A stretch of DNA of 64,000 nt from Streptomyces sp. HNM0575 (lineage in GTDB: Bacteria > Actinomycetota > Actinomycetes > Streptomycetales > Streptomycetaceae): positions 310,001-374,000 of the forward strand of contig NZ_JAASAG010000006.1 of the NCBI RefSeq assembly GCF_012726265.1, in the 5' to 3' direction. The notes under the pieces are model-generated. The model made no database searches and was not told the DNA's origin. It worked only from the letters and a program-made list of their open reading frames with translations. How positions within the stretch are numbered: position 1 is the stretch's first letter; each line of letters opens with the position of its first letter. Shown here piece after piece: positions 42,453 to 51,651 of the stretch. Position numbers and translations under genes: made by a program.

Positions 42453-44759
42453 TCAGTCGATGTGCACCGGGGTGTGCAGGCGGCGTTCGTGGCCGACCGT
42501 ACGGACGGGGCCGGTGAGGAGAACCGTGCCGCTCAGGCGGATGTCCGCACTGGACGATCCGACGGCGACTGTGATCTCGCCGGGTTCGACGATGCGCAGC
42601 ATGTCCGGTCCGGTGTAGGAGAGCCGGTCGGCGTGCAGCCGGAAGGTGATCCTGCGCTGCTCGCCCACGGCCAGGTCCACGCGTGCGAACCCGGTCAACT
42701 GGGTCACGGGGCGCGGGAGTCGGGCCACCGGGTCGGCCGTGTAGAGCTGGACGACCTCTGCTCCGGGGCGCTCTCCGGTGTTGCGCACCAGGCAGCTGAT
42801 CTCCACCTGTCCGTCGGTGGGTGTCTCCGCCGCGCTCAGGCGCAGCTCCTCGTAGGCGAACGCCGTGTACGACAGGCCGTGTCCGAAGGGGTAGGCCGGT
42901 GTGGGGTCGAGGTTGCTCACGCCCTGGCTGTTCCCGCCGAGCGGCGGGTGCAGGTAGGTGCCGGGCTGGCCTCCCGGCGTCCGCGGTATCTGCACCGGCA
43001 GCTTGCCCGAGGGGGCGACCCGGCCGGAGAGCACCCCGGCGACGGCCGGTCCGCCCTCCTCGCCGGGGAAGAAGGCCTGGACGACGGCGGCCGCGCGGTC
43101 CTTGAAGGCCCCGAGCGCGTAGGGACGGCCGGACACGACGAGCAGCACGACCGGGGTGCCGGTGGCCAGGAGCGCGTCGACCAACTCGCCCTGGACACCG
43201 GGCAGGGCGAGGTCCTCCACGTCGCAGCCTTCGCCGGAGGTGCCGCGGCCGAAGAGCCCGGCGCGGTCGCCGACCGCCGCGATGCAGACGTCCGCGCTGC
43301 GGGCCCGGCCGACCGCCGCTTCGAAGCCGCCGCGGTCGAAGTCCGTGACGGTGCAACCGCGTTCGTATGCGACGGCGGCGGTGGGCAGCTCCGCGGTGAG
43401 CGCCTCCAGCAGGGAGCGCGTCCCGATGCCGTTGTCGTGGCCGGGGTGATGGGGGAGGACGTGGTTGGGGAAGGAGTAGCAGCCGAAGAGGGCGTTCGGG
43501 TCGTCCGCGCAGGGGCCGACGAGAGCGATGGACGGGGTGTCCGGGGCGAGCGGCAGGACGCCGTCGCGATTGCCGAGCAGGACGATGCTCTTCTCGGCGA
43601 GTTCGCGTGAGACGGCCCGGTGCGCGGGCGGGTCGAGGTCGATCGGCTCCTCGCCTGTGCCGTCCGGGCTGAAGTCGGCGTCGAGCAGGCCGAGTTCGGC
43701 CTTCTGGCGCAGGACGCGGCGCACGGCGCGGTCGACGAGCTCCTCCGGGACGACGCCGCTGCGGGCGAGCCCGGCGAGGGGTTCGCCGTAGCAGAGGGTG
43801 TTGGGCAGTTCCACGTCGATGCCGGCCTCCAGGGCCCGGGCGCCCGCGTCGCCGTCCGTCGCGGCGATCCGGTGCATCGTACGGAGGAAGGCGATGGACC
43901 AGTAGTCGGAGACGACCGTGCCCTGGAACCCCCACTCGTCGCGCAGGAGCCGGGTGAGCAGCAGCGGGTCGGCGCCTGCCGGGACGCCGTCGACGTCGGC
44001 GTAGGAGTTCATCACCGAGCGGGCGCCGCCGTCCCGCAGCGCCGTCTCGAACGGCGGCAGTATCACGTCGGCGAACTCCCGGCGCCCCATGGAGACGGGC
44101 GCGTGGTTGCGGGCGCCTCGCGACGCGGAGTATCCGGCGAAGTGCTTGAGGGTCGCGACGATCCCGGCGCTCTCCAGGCCGCGCACATAGGCGGTGCCCG
44201 TCATGGCCACCAGGTAGGGGTCCTCGCCGAGCGTCTCCTCCACCCGCCCCCACCGGTAGTCGCGCACCACGTCCAGTACGGGCGAGAGCCCCTGGTGGAC
44301 GCCGACTCGTCGCATGCTCGTGCCGATCGCGTGCGCCATCCGCTCGACCAGGCCGGTGTCGAAGGCGGCGGCCCAGGCGAGTGCGGTGGGGAAGACGGTG
44401 GCGCGGTAGGCGGTGAAGCCGGTGAGGCACTCCTCGTGCGCGATCGCGGGGACGCCCAGGCGGGTGCCGTCGATCAACTCGCGCTGGAAGGCGGCGAGTC
44501 GGCGTGTGCCATCGGCCGGCTCGACGGGCCGGGTGCCGAACGGCCGGGTGAGATGGCCCAGGCCGTGCTTGCAGGCGGAGGCGAACCCGGCGTGCCGGGC
44601 GAAGAGGTCCTGCATAGGTGCGACGTCGCCGCCGACGCGCTCCACGCCGGGCCAGGCGCTGCCCAGTTGGGCGAGCTTCTCCTCCAGGGTCATCTCTGCG
44701 AGGAGCGACTCGGCCCTCTCGTCGCGAGGGCATGACGGATCGGCCCAACGTGCGGTCAT
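42453..44759 (-). CDS. GH3 family beta-glycosidase, cytoplasmic (BxlA-like)
   Basis: A 768-residue glycoside hydrolase family 3 enzyme. TIM-barrel domain with KHFAGYSASRGARNHAPV and catalytic nucleophile Asp285 in GTVVSDYWSI; second alpha/beta domain from about 370; C-terminal fibronectin III-like domain from about 650. No signal peptide, so it acts on imported oligosaccharide. Start overlaps the LacI stop (ATGA), forming an operon with the regulator. With the adjacent importer it suggests xylobiose or another short beta-oligosaccharide; beta-glucosidase activity is the alternative. Confidence 0.92.
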   Translation of the reverse strand: MTARWADPSCPRDERAESLLAEMTLEEKLAQLGSAWPGVERVGGDVAPMQDLFARHAGFASACKHGLGHLTRPFGTRPVEPADGTRRLAAFQRELIDGTRLGVPAIAHEECLTGFTAYRATVFPTALAWAAAFDTGLVERMAHAIGTSMRRVGVHQGLSPVLDVVRDYRWGRVEETLGEDPYLVAMTGTAYVRGLESAGIVATLKHFAGYSASRGARNHAPVSMGRREFADVILPPFETALRDGGARSVMNSYADVDGVPAGADPLLLTRLLRDEWGFQGTVVSDYWSIAFLRTMHRIAATDGDAGARALEAGIDVELPNTLCYGEPLAGLARSGVVPEELVDRAVRRVLRQKAELGLLDADFSPDGTGEEPIDLDPPAHRAVSRELAEKSIVLLGNRDGVLPLAPDTPSIALVGPCADDPNALFGCYSFPNHVLPHHPGHDNGIGTRSLLEALTAELPTAAVAYERGCTVTDFDRGGFEAAVGRARSADVCIAAVGDRAGLFGRGTSGEGCDVEDLALPGVQGELVDALLATGTPVVLLVVSGRPYALGAFKDRAAAVVQAFFPGEEGGPAVAGVLSGRVAPSGKLPVQIPRTPGGQPGTYLHPPLGGNSQGVSNLDPTPAYPFGHGLSYTAFAYEELRLSAAETPTDGQVEISCLVRNTGERPGAEVVQLYTADPVARLPRPVTQLTGFARVDLAVGEQRRITFRLHADRLSYTGPDMLRIVEPGEITVAVGSSSADIRLSGTVLLTGPVRTVGHERRLHTPVHID

Positions 44760-45835
44760 GGTGCGTCCCTTGAGACGGCGGCGCTCGGAGCCGCGGCGGG
44801 AGCCCGGGGGCGGCTCGGCGGTGACGTCGTCGACGCCCGGACCACCAACTGCGTGGCCAGTTCCACTCGGTGGCTGTCCAGGGGCCGCCCCGCAGCGAGC
44901 TGTAGCAGGGTGCGAAGCGCGGCACGGCCGATCTCGGCGAAGGGCTGGCGGACGGTGGTCAGGGGAGGTGCGGAGGTGGAGGCGGCGTCGGTGTCGTCGA
45001 AGCCGACGACGCTCACGTCCTGCGGTACGCGCAGCCCGCGGACCCGGGCGGCCTCGATGACGCCGAACGCTTCGGAGTCGTTGGCGGCGAAGACGGCCGT
45101 GGGCACGTCGTCGAGGCCGAAGAGCTCCATGGCGGCCTCGTAGGCGGGTTCGAAGTGGAAGGCTCCCCGCTTGATGAGGCCGGGGTCGGGGGCGATGCCG
45201 GCGCCGCGGAGCGCTGCCTGATAGCCGTGCAGCCGGGCGGTGTTGCAGAGCGCGTCGTGCCGGCCTTCGATCATCGCGATGCGGCGGTGGCCGAGGCTCA
45301 GCAGGTGCTCGGTGGCGGCCATGCCGCCGGTGAAGTTGGTGGCGCCGATGCTCGGCACGCTCTCGTCGGGCACGCCCATCGGGTCGATCAGCACGAGGGG
45401 GATGCCGTCCTTCGCGAAGCGGGCGCGCTGCCGGGGCGTCAGCTCGGAGGTCACCAGGATCACGCCCTCCCGCCCTGCGTTGGTGATCTTCCGGGACCAG
45501 GCGGTGCCCGCAGGATCGTCGGGAGTGACCCCGATGACCACGTCGACACCGGCCTCCGCCGCGGCCTCGGTCACCCCTCGGGTGATCACCAGGTTGTTCG
45601 GGGCGACCAGCTTGTCGAAGGTGAGGTCGACGGTGCGGACGGGCGACCGCGAGGCGCCCGGCCCGCGGGCGACGTAGTCGTGCTCGACCAGCAGCCGTTC
45701 GATGCGCGCGCGGGTCCCGGGGGACACGTCGCTGCGGCCGTTGACCACCTTCGAGACGGTGGCCACCGACACCCCGGCCGCTTGGGCGATGCCGGTCAGG
45801 GTCGTCCGGCTCCGCTCGACGGCTCTCTTCGCCAT
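44756..45835 (-). CDS. LacI-family repressor of the sugar locus
   Basis: A 359-residue repressor: helix-turn-helix TLTGIAQAAGVSVATVSKVV at residues 12-31, hinge region, then a periplasmic-binding-protein-like sensor (VPTAVFAANDSEAFGVIEAA, VSVVGFDDTDAASTSAPPLTTV). ATG 45835 has AAAGGA 6 nt upstream; the frame is open further but only the short start gives the normal LacI N-terminus. It diverges from the ABC importer, and candidate operators lie between them. Confidence 0.93.
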   Translation of the reverse strand: MAKRAVERSRTTLTGIAQAAGVSVATVSKVVNGRSDVSPGTRARIERLLVEHDYVARGPGASRSPVRTVDLTFDKLVAPNNLVITRGVTEAAAEAGVDVVIGVTPDDPAGTAWSRKITNAGREGVILVTSELTPRQRARFAKDGIPLVLIDPMGVPDESVPSIGATNFTGGMAATEHLLSLGHRRIAMIEGRHDALCNTARLHGYQAALRGAGIAPDPGLIKRGAFHFEPAYEAAMELFGLDDVPTAVFAANDSEAFGVIEAARVRGLRVPQDVSVVGFDDTDAASTSAPPLTTVRQPFAEIGRAALRTLLQLAAGRPLDSHRVELATQLVVRASTTSPPSRPRAPAAAPSAAVSRDAP

Positions 45836-45926
45836 GTTGGTCCTTTCGCGGTTACGAGGAAGGTAGCGCAACCTTTCGGAGCGGGTCCAGACGCCAACTC
45901 CCCGGTGAACAGGGCTTGCAGGCACC

Positions 45927-45991
45927 TTGACCCGGTCCTCGGGGGCTTCTACTTTGTCGGCCATTGAATGCAGAGGTTTCGAAACTTTTCG
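45927..45991 (+). promoter_or_regulatory. Promoter and LacI-type operators for the ABC importer
   Basis: TTGACC (45927-45932) and TACTTT (45950-45955) are 17 bp apart. Just downstream are two overlapping palindromes: GTTTCGAAAC (45976-45985) and CGAAACTTTTCG (45980-45991). CGAAA-N-TTTCG-type sites are bound by xylobiose-responsive LacI repressors of Streptomyces (BxlR type). Position after the start point fits repression by blocking. Confidence 0.65.
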
Positions 45992-46037
45992 GGCCGCCGA
46001 CGCGTCTTCGAACCTCTGAGGAGCGAAGGAGCTCACG

Positions 46038-47357
46038 ATGGCCACGAGAATCCCCAGCCGCATCCTGGTCACCGCCTGCGCGGCGGCACTCGCCCTGACG
46101 GCCTCGGCCTGCGGCAAGAGCGGCCGCACCAGCGAGGGCGGCGGCTCCGGCGGCGGCACGCTCGTGTGGGCACTGAGCCAGGGAACCGAGTCGACGTTCC
46201 GCGCCTCCGCCAAGGACTGGAACAAGGCGCACCCCGACCGGAAGGTCGAGATCCAGTACTTCCAGAACGACCCCTACAAGCAGAAGCTCCGCGCCGCGGT
46301 CGGCGCCGGCAACGGGCCCGTACTGTTCGAGAACTGGGGCGGCGGGGTGCTCGAGAACTATGTGAAGGCGGGCAAGGTCGCCGACCTCACACCCGAGCTG
46401 AACAAGAGCCCGAAGTGGAAGAACCGCATCATCCCCTCGGTGCTGGAAGCCACCACGTTCGGCGGGAAGATCTACGGCGTCCCGATCAACGGCGTCCAGC
46501 CGGTGGTCCTCTACTACAACAAGCAGCTGTTCCGGAAGGCGGACGTGCGGCCGCCGAAGACCTGGGACGACCTGCTCACCTCGGTGAAGAAGCTCAAGGC
46601 CCGCGGCATCGCCCCGCTGTCCATGGGCGGCTCCTCGAAGTGGCCGTACCTGATGTGGCTGGAGTACCTCGTCGACCGCATCGGCGGACCCGAGGTCTTC
46701 GCGCACATCGCGGCCGGCGAGAAGAACGCGTGGTCCGACCCGGCCGTACTCGAAGCGGCCGACAAGATCGAGCAGTTGGTGGACGCGGGCGGCTTCGCCA
46801 AGGGCTTCGCGTCCGTCTCCGCCGACACCGGCCAGGCCGAGGCGCAGATGTACACCGGCAAGGCCGCGATGCTCCTTCAGGGCAGCTGGGCTTACGCCAA
46901 CATCCAGACCGGCTCCCCGAAGTTCATCTCCGGGGGACACCTCGGCTGGAGCGACTTCCCGGCCGTCGAGGGCGGAAAGGGAGCGGCGGCGGACGTCGTC
47001 GGCAACCCCGCCAACTTCCACTCGCTGTCCGCCCAGGCCACGGCCGAGGAGAAGAAGACCGCGGTGTCGTACCTCAAGGACGGCGTCTACGACGACAGTT
47101 ACGTCGACCGTCTTCTCTCCACGGGCAACGTCCCGCCCGTGAAGGGCCTCGACGCCAGGATCAAGCGCGCCGAGAACGCCGACTGGCTCTCCCACGTCTA
47201 CGGCATGACCCGTGACGCGAAGAACTTCCAGCTCTCCTGGGACCAGGCGCTGAGCCCCGGGCTCGGAAACGCCCTGCTCACCCACCTCGAACAGCTCTTC
47301 CTCGGCCAGATCAGCCCGGAGAAGTTCTGCCGGCAGATGGACAAGGCGGCCAGTTGA
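46038..47357 (+). CDS. ABC sugar importer, substrate-binding lipoprotein
   Basis: A 439-residue family 1 solute-binding protein. Signal peptide ends in lipobox LTASAC with lipidated Cys25. AINGVQPVVLYYNKQLF-type block (GVPINGVQPVVLYYNKQLF) and WSDPAVLEAADKIEQL are typical. ATG 46038 follows GAAGGAG. First gene of a three-gene operon whose stop overlaps the next start; no ATPase is encoded here, so a shared MsiK-type ATPase is presumed. Confidence 0.93.
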   Translation: MATRIPSRILVTACAAALALTASACGKSGRTSEGGGSGGGTLVWALSQGTESTFRASAKDWNKAHPDRKVEIQYFQNDPYKQKLRAAVGAGNGPVLFENWGGGVLENYVKAGKVADLTPELNKSPKWKNRIIPSVLEATTFGGKIYGVPINGVQPVVLYYNKQLFRKADVRPPKTWDDLLTSVKKLKARGIAPLSMGGSSKWPYLMWLEYLVDRIGGPEVFAHIAAGEKNAWSDPAVLEAADKIEQLVDAGGFAKGFASVSADTGQAEAQMYTGKAAMLLQGSWAYANIQTGSPKFISGGHLGWSDFPAVEGGKGAAADVVGNPANFHSLSAQATAEEKKTAVSYLKDGVYDDSYVDRLLSTGNVPPVKGLDARIKRAENADWLSHVYGMTRDAKNFQLSWDQALSPGLGNALLTHLEQLFLGQISPEKFCRQMDKAAS

Positions 47358-48253
47358 CCGCCGCCGGGCGCGGTGCGGCGCCCCGGCAGGGCGGTCCGCC
47401 GTTCGTGATGGCGCTGCCCGCCCTGCTGCTGTTCGCCCTGTTCGCCCTCGTCCCCATGGCCATCGTCGTCTATCTCAGCTTCACCAGCTGGGACGGCCTG
47501 GGCAGCCCGTCATGGGCGGGCGCCGAGAACTGGGAGAAGGCGTTCGAGAGCGGCGTCATCCGCCACGCACTGGGCCTCACGCTCAAGTTCATGCTCCTCT
47601 CCTGGCTGGTGCAGACGCCCGTCAGCCTGCTCCTCGGCGTCTTCGTCGCGGGAAAGCAGCGCTACCGCGCCCTGCTCGCGGTCTTCTACTTCGTGCCCCT
47701 GCTGATATCCGCCGCCGCGATCGCGATCATCTACAAGAACCTGCTGGACCCCACCTTCGGCCTCGGTGCGGCCCTCGACTGGCCTCCGCTGAACCAGAAC
47801 TGGCTCGGCGATCCCGAACTCGCCTTCTACGCAGTCGTGTTCATCATCGCCTGGCAGTTCGTGCCCTTCCATACGCTGCTCTACCAGGCCGGCGCCCGGC
47901 AGATACCCGCCTCGCTGTACGAGGCCGCCGCGATCGACGGTGCCGGCCGGCTCGCCCAGTTCCGGCGCATCACCCTGCCCCAGCTGCGCCACACGATCGT
48001 CACGTCCTCGACGCTGATGCTGGTGGGGTCGCTCACTTACTTCGACCTGGTCTTCGTCCTCACCGGCGGCGGCCCCGGCTACGCCACCCGGCTGCTTCCC
48101 CTCGACATGTACATCACGGGCTTCCAGAGCAACGAGATGGGCCTGGCCAGCGCCGTCTCCGTGCTCCTGGTCGCCGCCGGGCTCCTCCTCTCCCTCCTCC
48201 TCGTCCGCTTCTCGGGCTTCTCCCGCATGCGAAGCCAGCAGGCAGGCATGTGA
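47354..48253 (+). CDS. ABC sugar importer permease 1 (MalF type)
   Basis: A 299-residue inner-membrane permease with six predicted helices and the EAA loop EAAAIDGAGRLAQFRRITLPQL that contacts the ATPase. TTG 47354 overlaps the binding-protein stop (TTGA), consistent with coupling; no other start fits before the first helix FVMALPALLLFALFAL. Ends by overlapping the next permease. Confidence 0.92.
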   Translation: MTAAGRGAAPRQGGPPFVMALPALLLFALFALVPMAIVVYLSFTSWDGLGSPSWAGAENWEKAFESGVIRHALGLTLKFMLLSWLVQTPVSLLLGVFVAGKQRYRALLAVFYFVPLLISAAAIAIIYKNLLDPTFGLGAALDWPPLNQNWLGDPELAFYAVVFIIAWQFVPFHTLLYQAGARQIPASLYEAAAIDGAGRLAQFRRITLPQLRHTIVTSSTLMLVGSLTYFDLVFVLTGGGPGYATRLLPLDMYITGFQSNEMGLASAVSVLLVAAGLLLSLLLVRFSGFSRMRSQQAGM

Positions 48254-49167
48254 TGTCCGTGCTCTCCCGCACCACCGCGACCGACCGGAAGGCACCCGTA
48301 CCACCGAAGACAGAAAGGTCGGCGGCACCGCCCGGAGGGCGCCTCGCGTCGATGCGCCGCACCAACCCCCTCGGCGCGCTGGGCGGTCTGGCCTGGCTGC
48401 TGGTCGTCGTCGTCCCGGTGTACTGGGCGGTCGTCTCCAGCCTCCGCACCCGCGAGGGCTTCTTCGACGCCGATCCGCTCGCCGTTCCGTCGCACCCCAC
48501 CCTGGAGAACTACCGGCAGGTCCTGGACAACGGCTTCGCGCACTACCTGTTGAACAGCGTCGTGGTGACGGCGGGCGCGACGCTGCTGACCCTGGCGGTG
48601 TCCTTCCTGGCGGCCAACGCCATCGTGCGCGGAACCGGCCGGGCGCTGCGATGGACCTTCAGCCTCTTCCTGCTCGGGCTGGCCATCCCGCTCCAGGCCA
48701 CGATCATCCCCGTGTACTACCTGATCGCCAAGGCCCACATGTACGACACCCTGGCGGCGGTCGTGCTGCCCTCCGCGGCGTTCGCGATCCCGCTGACCGT
48801 GATCATCCTCGTCAACTTCCTGCGGGACATCCCCGACGAACTGTACGAGTCCATGCGCGCGGACGGCGCCGGGCACTGGCGCATGCTGTGGCACCTGGCG
48901 CTGCCGCTGTCCCGGCCCGCCCTGATCACCGTGACGATCTACGACGCGCTCAACGTCTGGAACGGCTTCCTCTTCCCGCTGATCCTCACCCAGAGCCCCG
49001 ACAAGCGCGTCCTGCCGCTGTTCGTCTGGAGCTTCCAGGGCGACTTCACCATCAACGTCCCCGCCGTCCTCGCCGCCGTCGTCCTCTCCACCCTCCCGAT
49101 CCTCGTCCTGTACGTCATCGGCCGGCGCCAGCTCGTCAGCGGCCTCACCGCCGGCTTCAGCAGATAG
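48253..49167 (+). CDS. ABC sugar importer permease 2 (MalG type)
   Basis: A 304-residue permease with six predicted helices. The EAA loop reads ESMRADGAGHWRMLWHLALP. N-terminal ~35 residues are a polar Arg/Pro-rich tail. ATG 48253 overlaps the upstream stop. The operon ends here; the next 97 bp hold GGGTCC hexamer repeats (49238-49268) and no clear terminator before the convergent gene. Confidence 0.92.
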   Translation: MSVLSRTTATDRKAPVPPKTERSAAPPGGRLASMRRTNPLGALGGLAWLLVVVVPVYWAVVSSLRTREGFFDADPLAVPSHPTLENYRQVLDNGFAHYLLNSVVVTAGATLLTLAVSFLAANAIVRGTGRALRWTFSLFLLGLAIPLQATIIPVYYLIAKAHMYDTLAAVVLPSAAFAIPLTVIILVNFLRDIPDELYESMRADGAGHWRMLWHLALPLSRPALITVTIYDALNVWNGFLFPLILTQSPDKRVLPLFVWSFQGDFTINVPAVLAAVVLSTLPILVLYVIGRRQLVSGLTAGFSR

Positions 49168-49264
49168 CCCCTCGGGAAGGCGGCGTCCCCGGAGTTCCAC
49201 GGCGGTCCGGCCGTCTCCGCGCGGATGCGGGATGCCGGGGTCCGGGTCCGGGTCCGTGTCCGGG

Positions 49265-50668
49265 TCAGGCGATCATCTTCACCGCGTCGCTCAGCCCCTG
49301 CCAGGCGGCCGCCGCTACGAAGAGGGTGATGATCACGAGGCCGGTGTTCTCCCGCCAGTTGTTGGTGTGAGTCCCCATGATGGCTTCGCTGTTGAGCATG
49401 CCGATCATCCCGATCGCGATCACGAGCAGGAACGGCGAAGTCAGTACGTGGGAGACGACCACGAGCACGATGAAGCCGGGCATTCCGGGAAGCGACCACA
49501 CCACTGCCAGCAGTCCCCAGGCGACCATCACCTTGTAGAAGGGGTCCTTGCCCGGTTCCCCGCCCCGGCGGACGGCGCGCTCCGGCAGCACCACGTGCAA
49601 CGCCTCCACCGTCATCTTGCCGAGCGCGAAGATCGAGCCGGAGACCGTGGTCCAGGCCGCACCGAGGAGCCCCAGGTAGAAGACGTATGGCCCGACGGGG
49701 CCGATGGCCGTCCCCAGCGCACGCGCGATCGCGTCGGCGTCCCCCACCCCGGAGTCGCGGTGGAGCACCTCGGCCCCGATCGCCCAGATCGCCGCGGCGA
49801 GGAACAGCACGACGAAAGTGCCGAAGAGCAGGTCGTACTGCTGCACCCTGCGGTGCGCGGGGGTGGTCCACCCCTTCTCCCGAAGAAACTGCGGGTAGAA
49901 CAGGTTCGCCATCGAGCCAAGCGTGGCGAGCACGAGGCTGGAGGCGATCAGCCCCGAGTCGAACAGGCCCTGTTTCTCGGGTAGTTCGAAGGCGAAGCCC
50001 TGTAGCAGAGCGCCCCAGTCGATCCCGACCATCACGATGCCGATGACGAAGGAAGCGACCATCACGGCGAGGATCGCCTTGAACAGCCGCTCGATGAGGC
50101 GGTATACGCCCTTGAAGGTCACCACGAAGACCGAGGCGGCTCCGATCAGCGTCCACCAGAACGCGGGCAGGCCACCGAAGAGCCCGTGCAGTGCCACACC
50201 CACGCCGCTCAAGGTGAACGCCATCAGGATGTGGGTGTAGATCACGAACGAGACGAGCATCAACCAGCCGAACAGCCAGTGCGTCCGCGCCAGGCCGCGC
50301 ACGATGCTCGGGTCGCGCTGCACGTTGAACAGGGGGTACTTGCCGAGACTGTTCACGAAGACGAAGCGGAAGACGAGGGTGAGCGGCAGTACCCACAGCA
50401 GCGCGTAGCCGTAGTTGCCTCCCGCGACCGAGTTGTCGATCAGGTCGCCGGTGCCCACCCAGCTCAGGGCCACCACGATGCCGGGCCCGAACGATCTCAG
50501 GTATTTCCAGAAGGACTTCACGGGGACGGGAGCGGACCCCTCCGCGATCCCGGCGCCCGGCGGGACGGGGACTCCGCGGTCGTCGACGGTGGCGGAAGCA
50601 CGGTGGTCGACCGGGCCTCCGCTGTTGCCGGCGCCTGCGCGGGAGGCGCCGCTGCGGAAGACGCTCAT
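49265..50668 (-). CDS. Nramp-like membrane transporter with altered metal-site motifs
   Basis: A 467-residue protein of 11-12 helices with Nramp/LeuT-type overall layout (FGPGIVVALSW at helix 1, TLGSMANLFYPQFLREKG at helix 6). In true Nramp metal transporters helix 1 has DPGN and helix 6 has MPH; here these positions read WVGTGDLIDN and GSMANLFYPQ, so the Mn/Fe site is not conserved. The substrate may be a different cation or an organic acid-metal complex. ATG 50668 follows GGAGGA. It diverges from the RraA-like gene across a GntR-type operator, placing it in the catabolic regulon. Confidence 0.8.
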   Translation of the reverse strand: MSVFRSGASRAGAGNSGGPVDHRASATVDDRGVPVPPGAGIAEGSAPVPVKSFWKYLRSFGPGIVVALSWVGTGDLIDNSVAGGNYGYALLWVLPLTLVFRFVFVNSLGKYPLFNVQRDPSIVRGLARTHWLFGWLMLVSFVIYTHILMAFTLSGVGVALHGLFGGLPAFWWTLIGAASVFVVTFKGVYRLIERLFKAILAVMVASFVIGIVMVGIDWGALLQGFAFELPEKQGLFDSGLIASSLVLATLGSMANLFYPQFLREKGWTTPAHRRVQQYDLLFGTFVVLFLAAAIWAIGAEVLHRDSGVGDADAIARALGTAIGPVGPYVFYLGLLGAAWTTVSGSIFALGKMTVEALHVVLPERAVRRGGEPGKDPFYKVMVAWGLLAVVWSLPGMPGFIVLVVVSHVLTSPFLLVIAIGMIGMLNSEAIMGTHTNNWRENTGLVIITLFVAAAAWQGLSDAVKMIA

Positions 50669-50756
50669 GGATCCTGTCCTCCCGGTGGGCGGGTCGGTTC
50701 AGCAGATGCAGCGGCATCACGTGGGAAGAGTGGTGCGCCGGCCCCGAGTTGATATA

Positions 50757-50769
50757 TTGGTATACCGAA
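50757..50769. promoter_or_regulatory. GntR-type operator 1 (TTGGTATACCGAA)
   Basis: GGTATACC is a perfect palindrome at 50759-50766 in an AT-rich patch between the Nramp-like and RraA-like genes. The same TTGGTATACC occurs upstream of gntR at 52346-52355. TNGTATACNA-type sites are usual for FadR-subfamily GntR regulators. Confidence 0.7.
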
Positions 50770-50878
50770 ATGTCAAAGGGGAGGCAACAGCCGCGAAACA
50801 ATCCAGGGGTGGGCCCGGCCTGCGGGGTGGCTCCCCCCGATCCCCGTCGTACGCCAACAGCCGGAAGAAGGAGCGCAC

Positions 50879-51637
50879 TTGACCTCCAGCCCGACGAACG
50901 GTGCATTCGCCGCCCCGCCTCTCGACGACGAGACGCGAGAGGCGCTCTGGACGGTCAGTACGGCCACGATCACCACGCAGCTCATGGACCGAGGCCTGCG
51001 GAACACGTTCCTGGCCGGCCCTCAGGTCCTCAATCCGCGAAGCGCGAAGATGGTCGGTGAGGCGTTCACCCTTCGCTGCATTCCGGCACGGGAGGACATC
51101 GACGTCCTGTCGGTCTTCCGTGACTACGATCATCCGCAGCGACGTGCGATCGAGACGGCTCCGCCCGGTTCCGTCCTGGTCGTCGACGCGAGGCGGCAGA
51201 CGCGGGCCGCGTCCCTGGGGCACATACTCGGCACCCGGTTCGCACGCCGAGGCGGTGCCGGGATCGTCACCGACGGCAGCGTCCGTGACCTCGCAGGCTT
51301 CCGGGAGCTGGACCTGGCGACCTTCGCGGCTGGAGCCGCCCCGACCACGAACCTCGCCCTGCACCATGTGGTCGACATGCAGTTGCCGATCGCCTGCGCC
51401 GAAGTGCCGGTCTATCCGGGCGACATCATGGTCGGTGACGCCGACGGCGTGGTGTGCGTCCCACGCGACATCGTGGCTCAGGTCGCCCGGGACGCCGTCG
51501 AGCAGGAGCGGCTGGAGGAGTTCGTTCTCGAGCGGATCGAGGCCGGCCACCCGCTGCGGGGCAACTACCCGCCCGACGAGGAGACGATGGCGGACTACCG
51601 GGCGACCGTGACGGACGTGCCCGGCTCACGGCCGTGA
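50879..51637 (+). CDS. RraA-like protein (HMG/oxaloacetate aldolase family)
   Basis: A 252-residue RraA/MenG-fold protein. The signature GTRFARRGGAGIVTDGSVRD (metal and pyruvate enolate site) and GDIMVGDADGVVCVP are present. Members act as 4-hydroxy-4-methyl-2-oxoglutarate aldolases, oxaloacetate decarboxylases or dehydratases of sugar acids. TTG 50879 follows AAGGAG. In this context, next to a DapA-like lyase and a TPP enzyme, a retro-aldol or decarboxylation of a 2-oxo acid is likely; the RNase-regulator role is not. Confidence 0.88.
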   Translation: MTSSPTNGAFAAPPLDDETREALWTVSTATITTQLMDRGLRNTFLAGPQVLNPRSAKMVGEAFTLRCIPAREDIDVLSVFRDYDHPQRRAIETAPPGSVLVVDARRQTRAASLGHILGTRFARRGGAGIVTDGSVRDLAGFRELDLATFAAGAAPTTNLALHHVVDMQLPIACAEVPVYPGDIMVGDADGVVCVPRDIVAQVARDAVEQERLEEFVLERIEAGHPLRGNYPPDEETMADYRATVTDVPGSRP

Positions 51638-51651
51638 CGTCGCGAACCGTC

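Noticed and set aside
41269..44925. A 1218-codon minus-strand open frame
   Set aside because: It spans parts of two unrelated genes antisense or out of frame; the MFS and GH3 genes explain the DNA fully.
50879..51637. RNase E regulator RraA
   Set aside because: The pyruvate-aldolase type active-site block is intact and the neighbours are catabolic, so an enzyme is more likely than a ribonuclease regulator.
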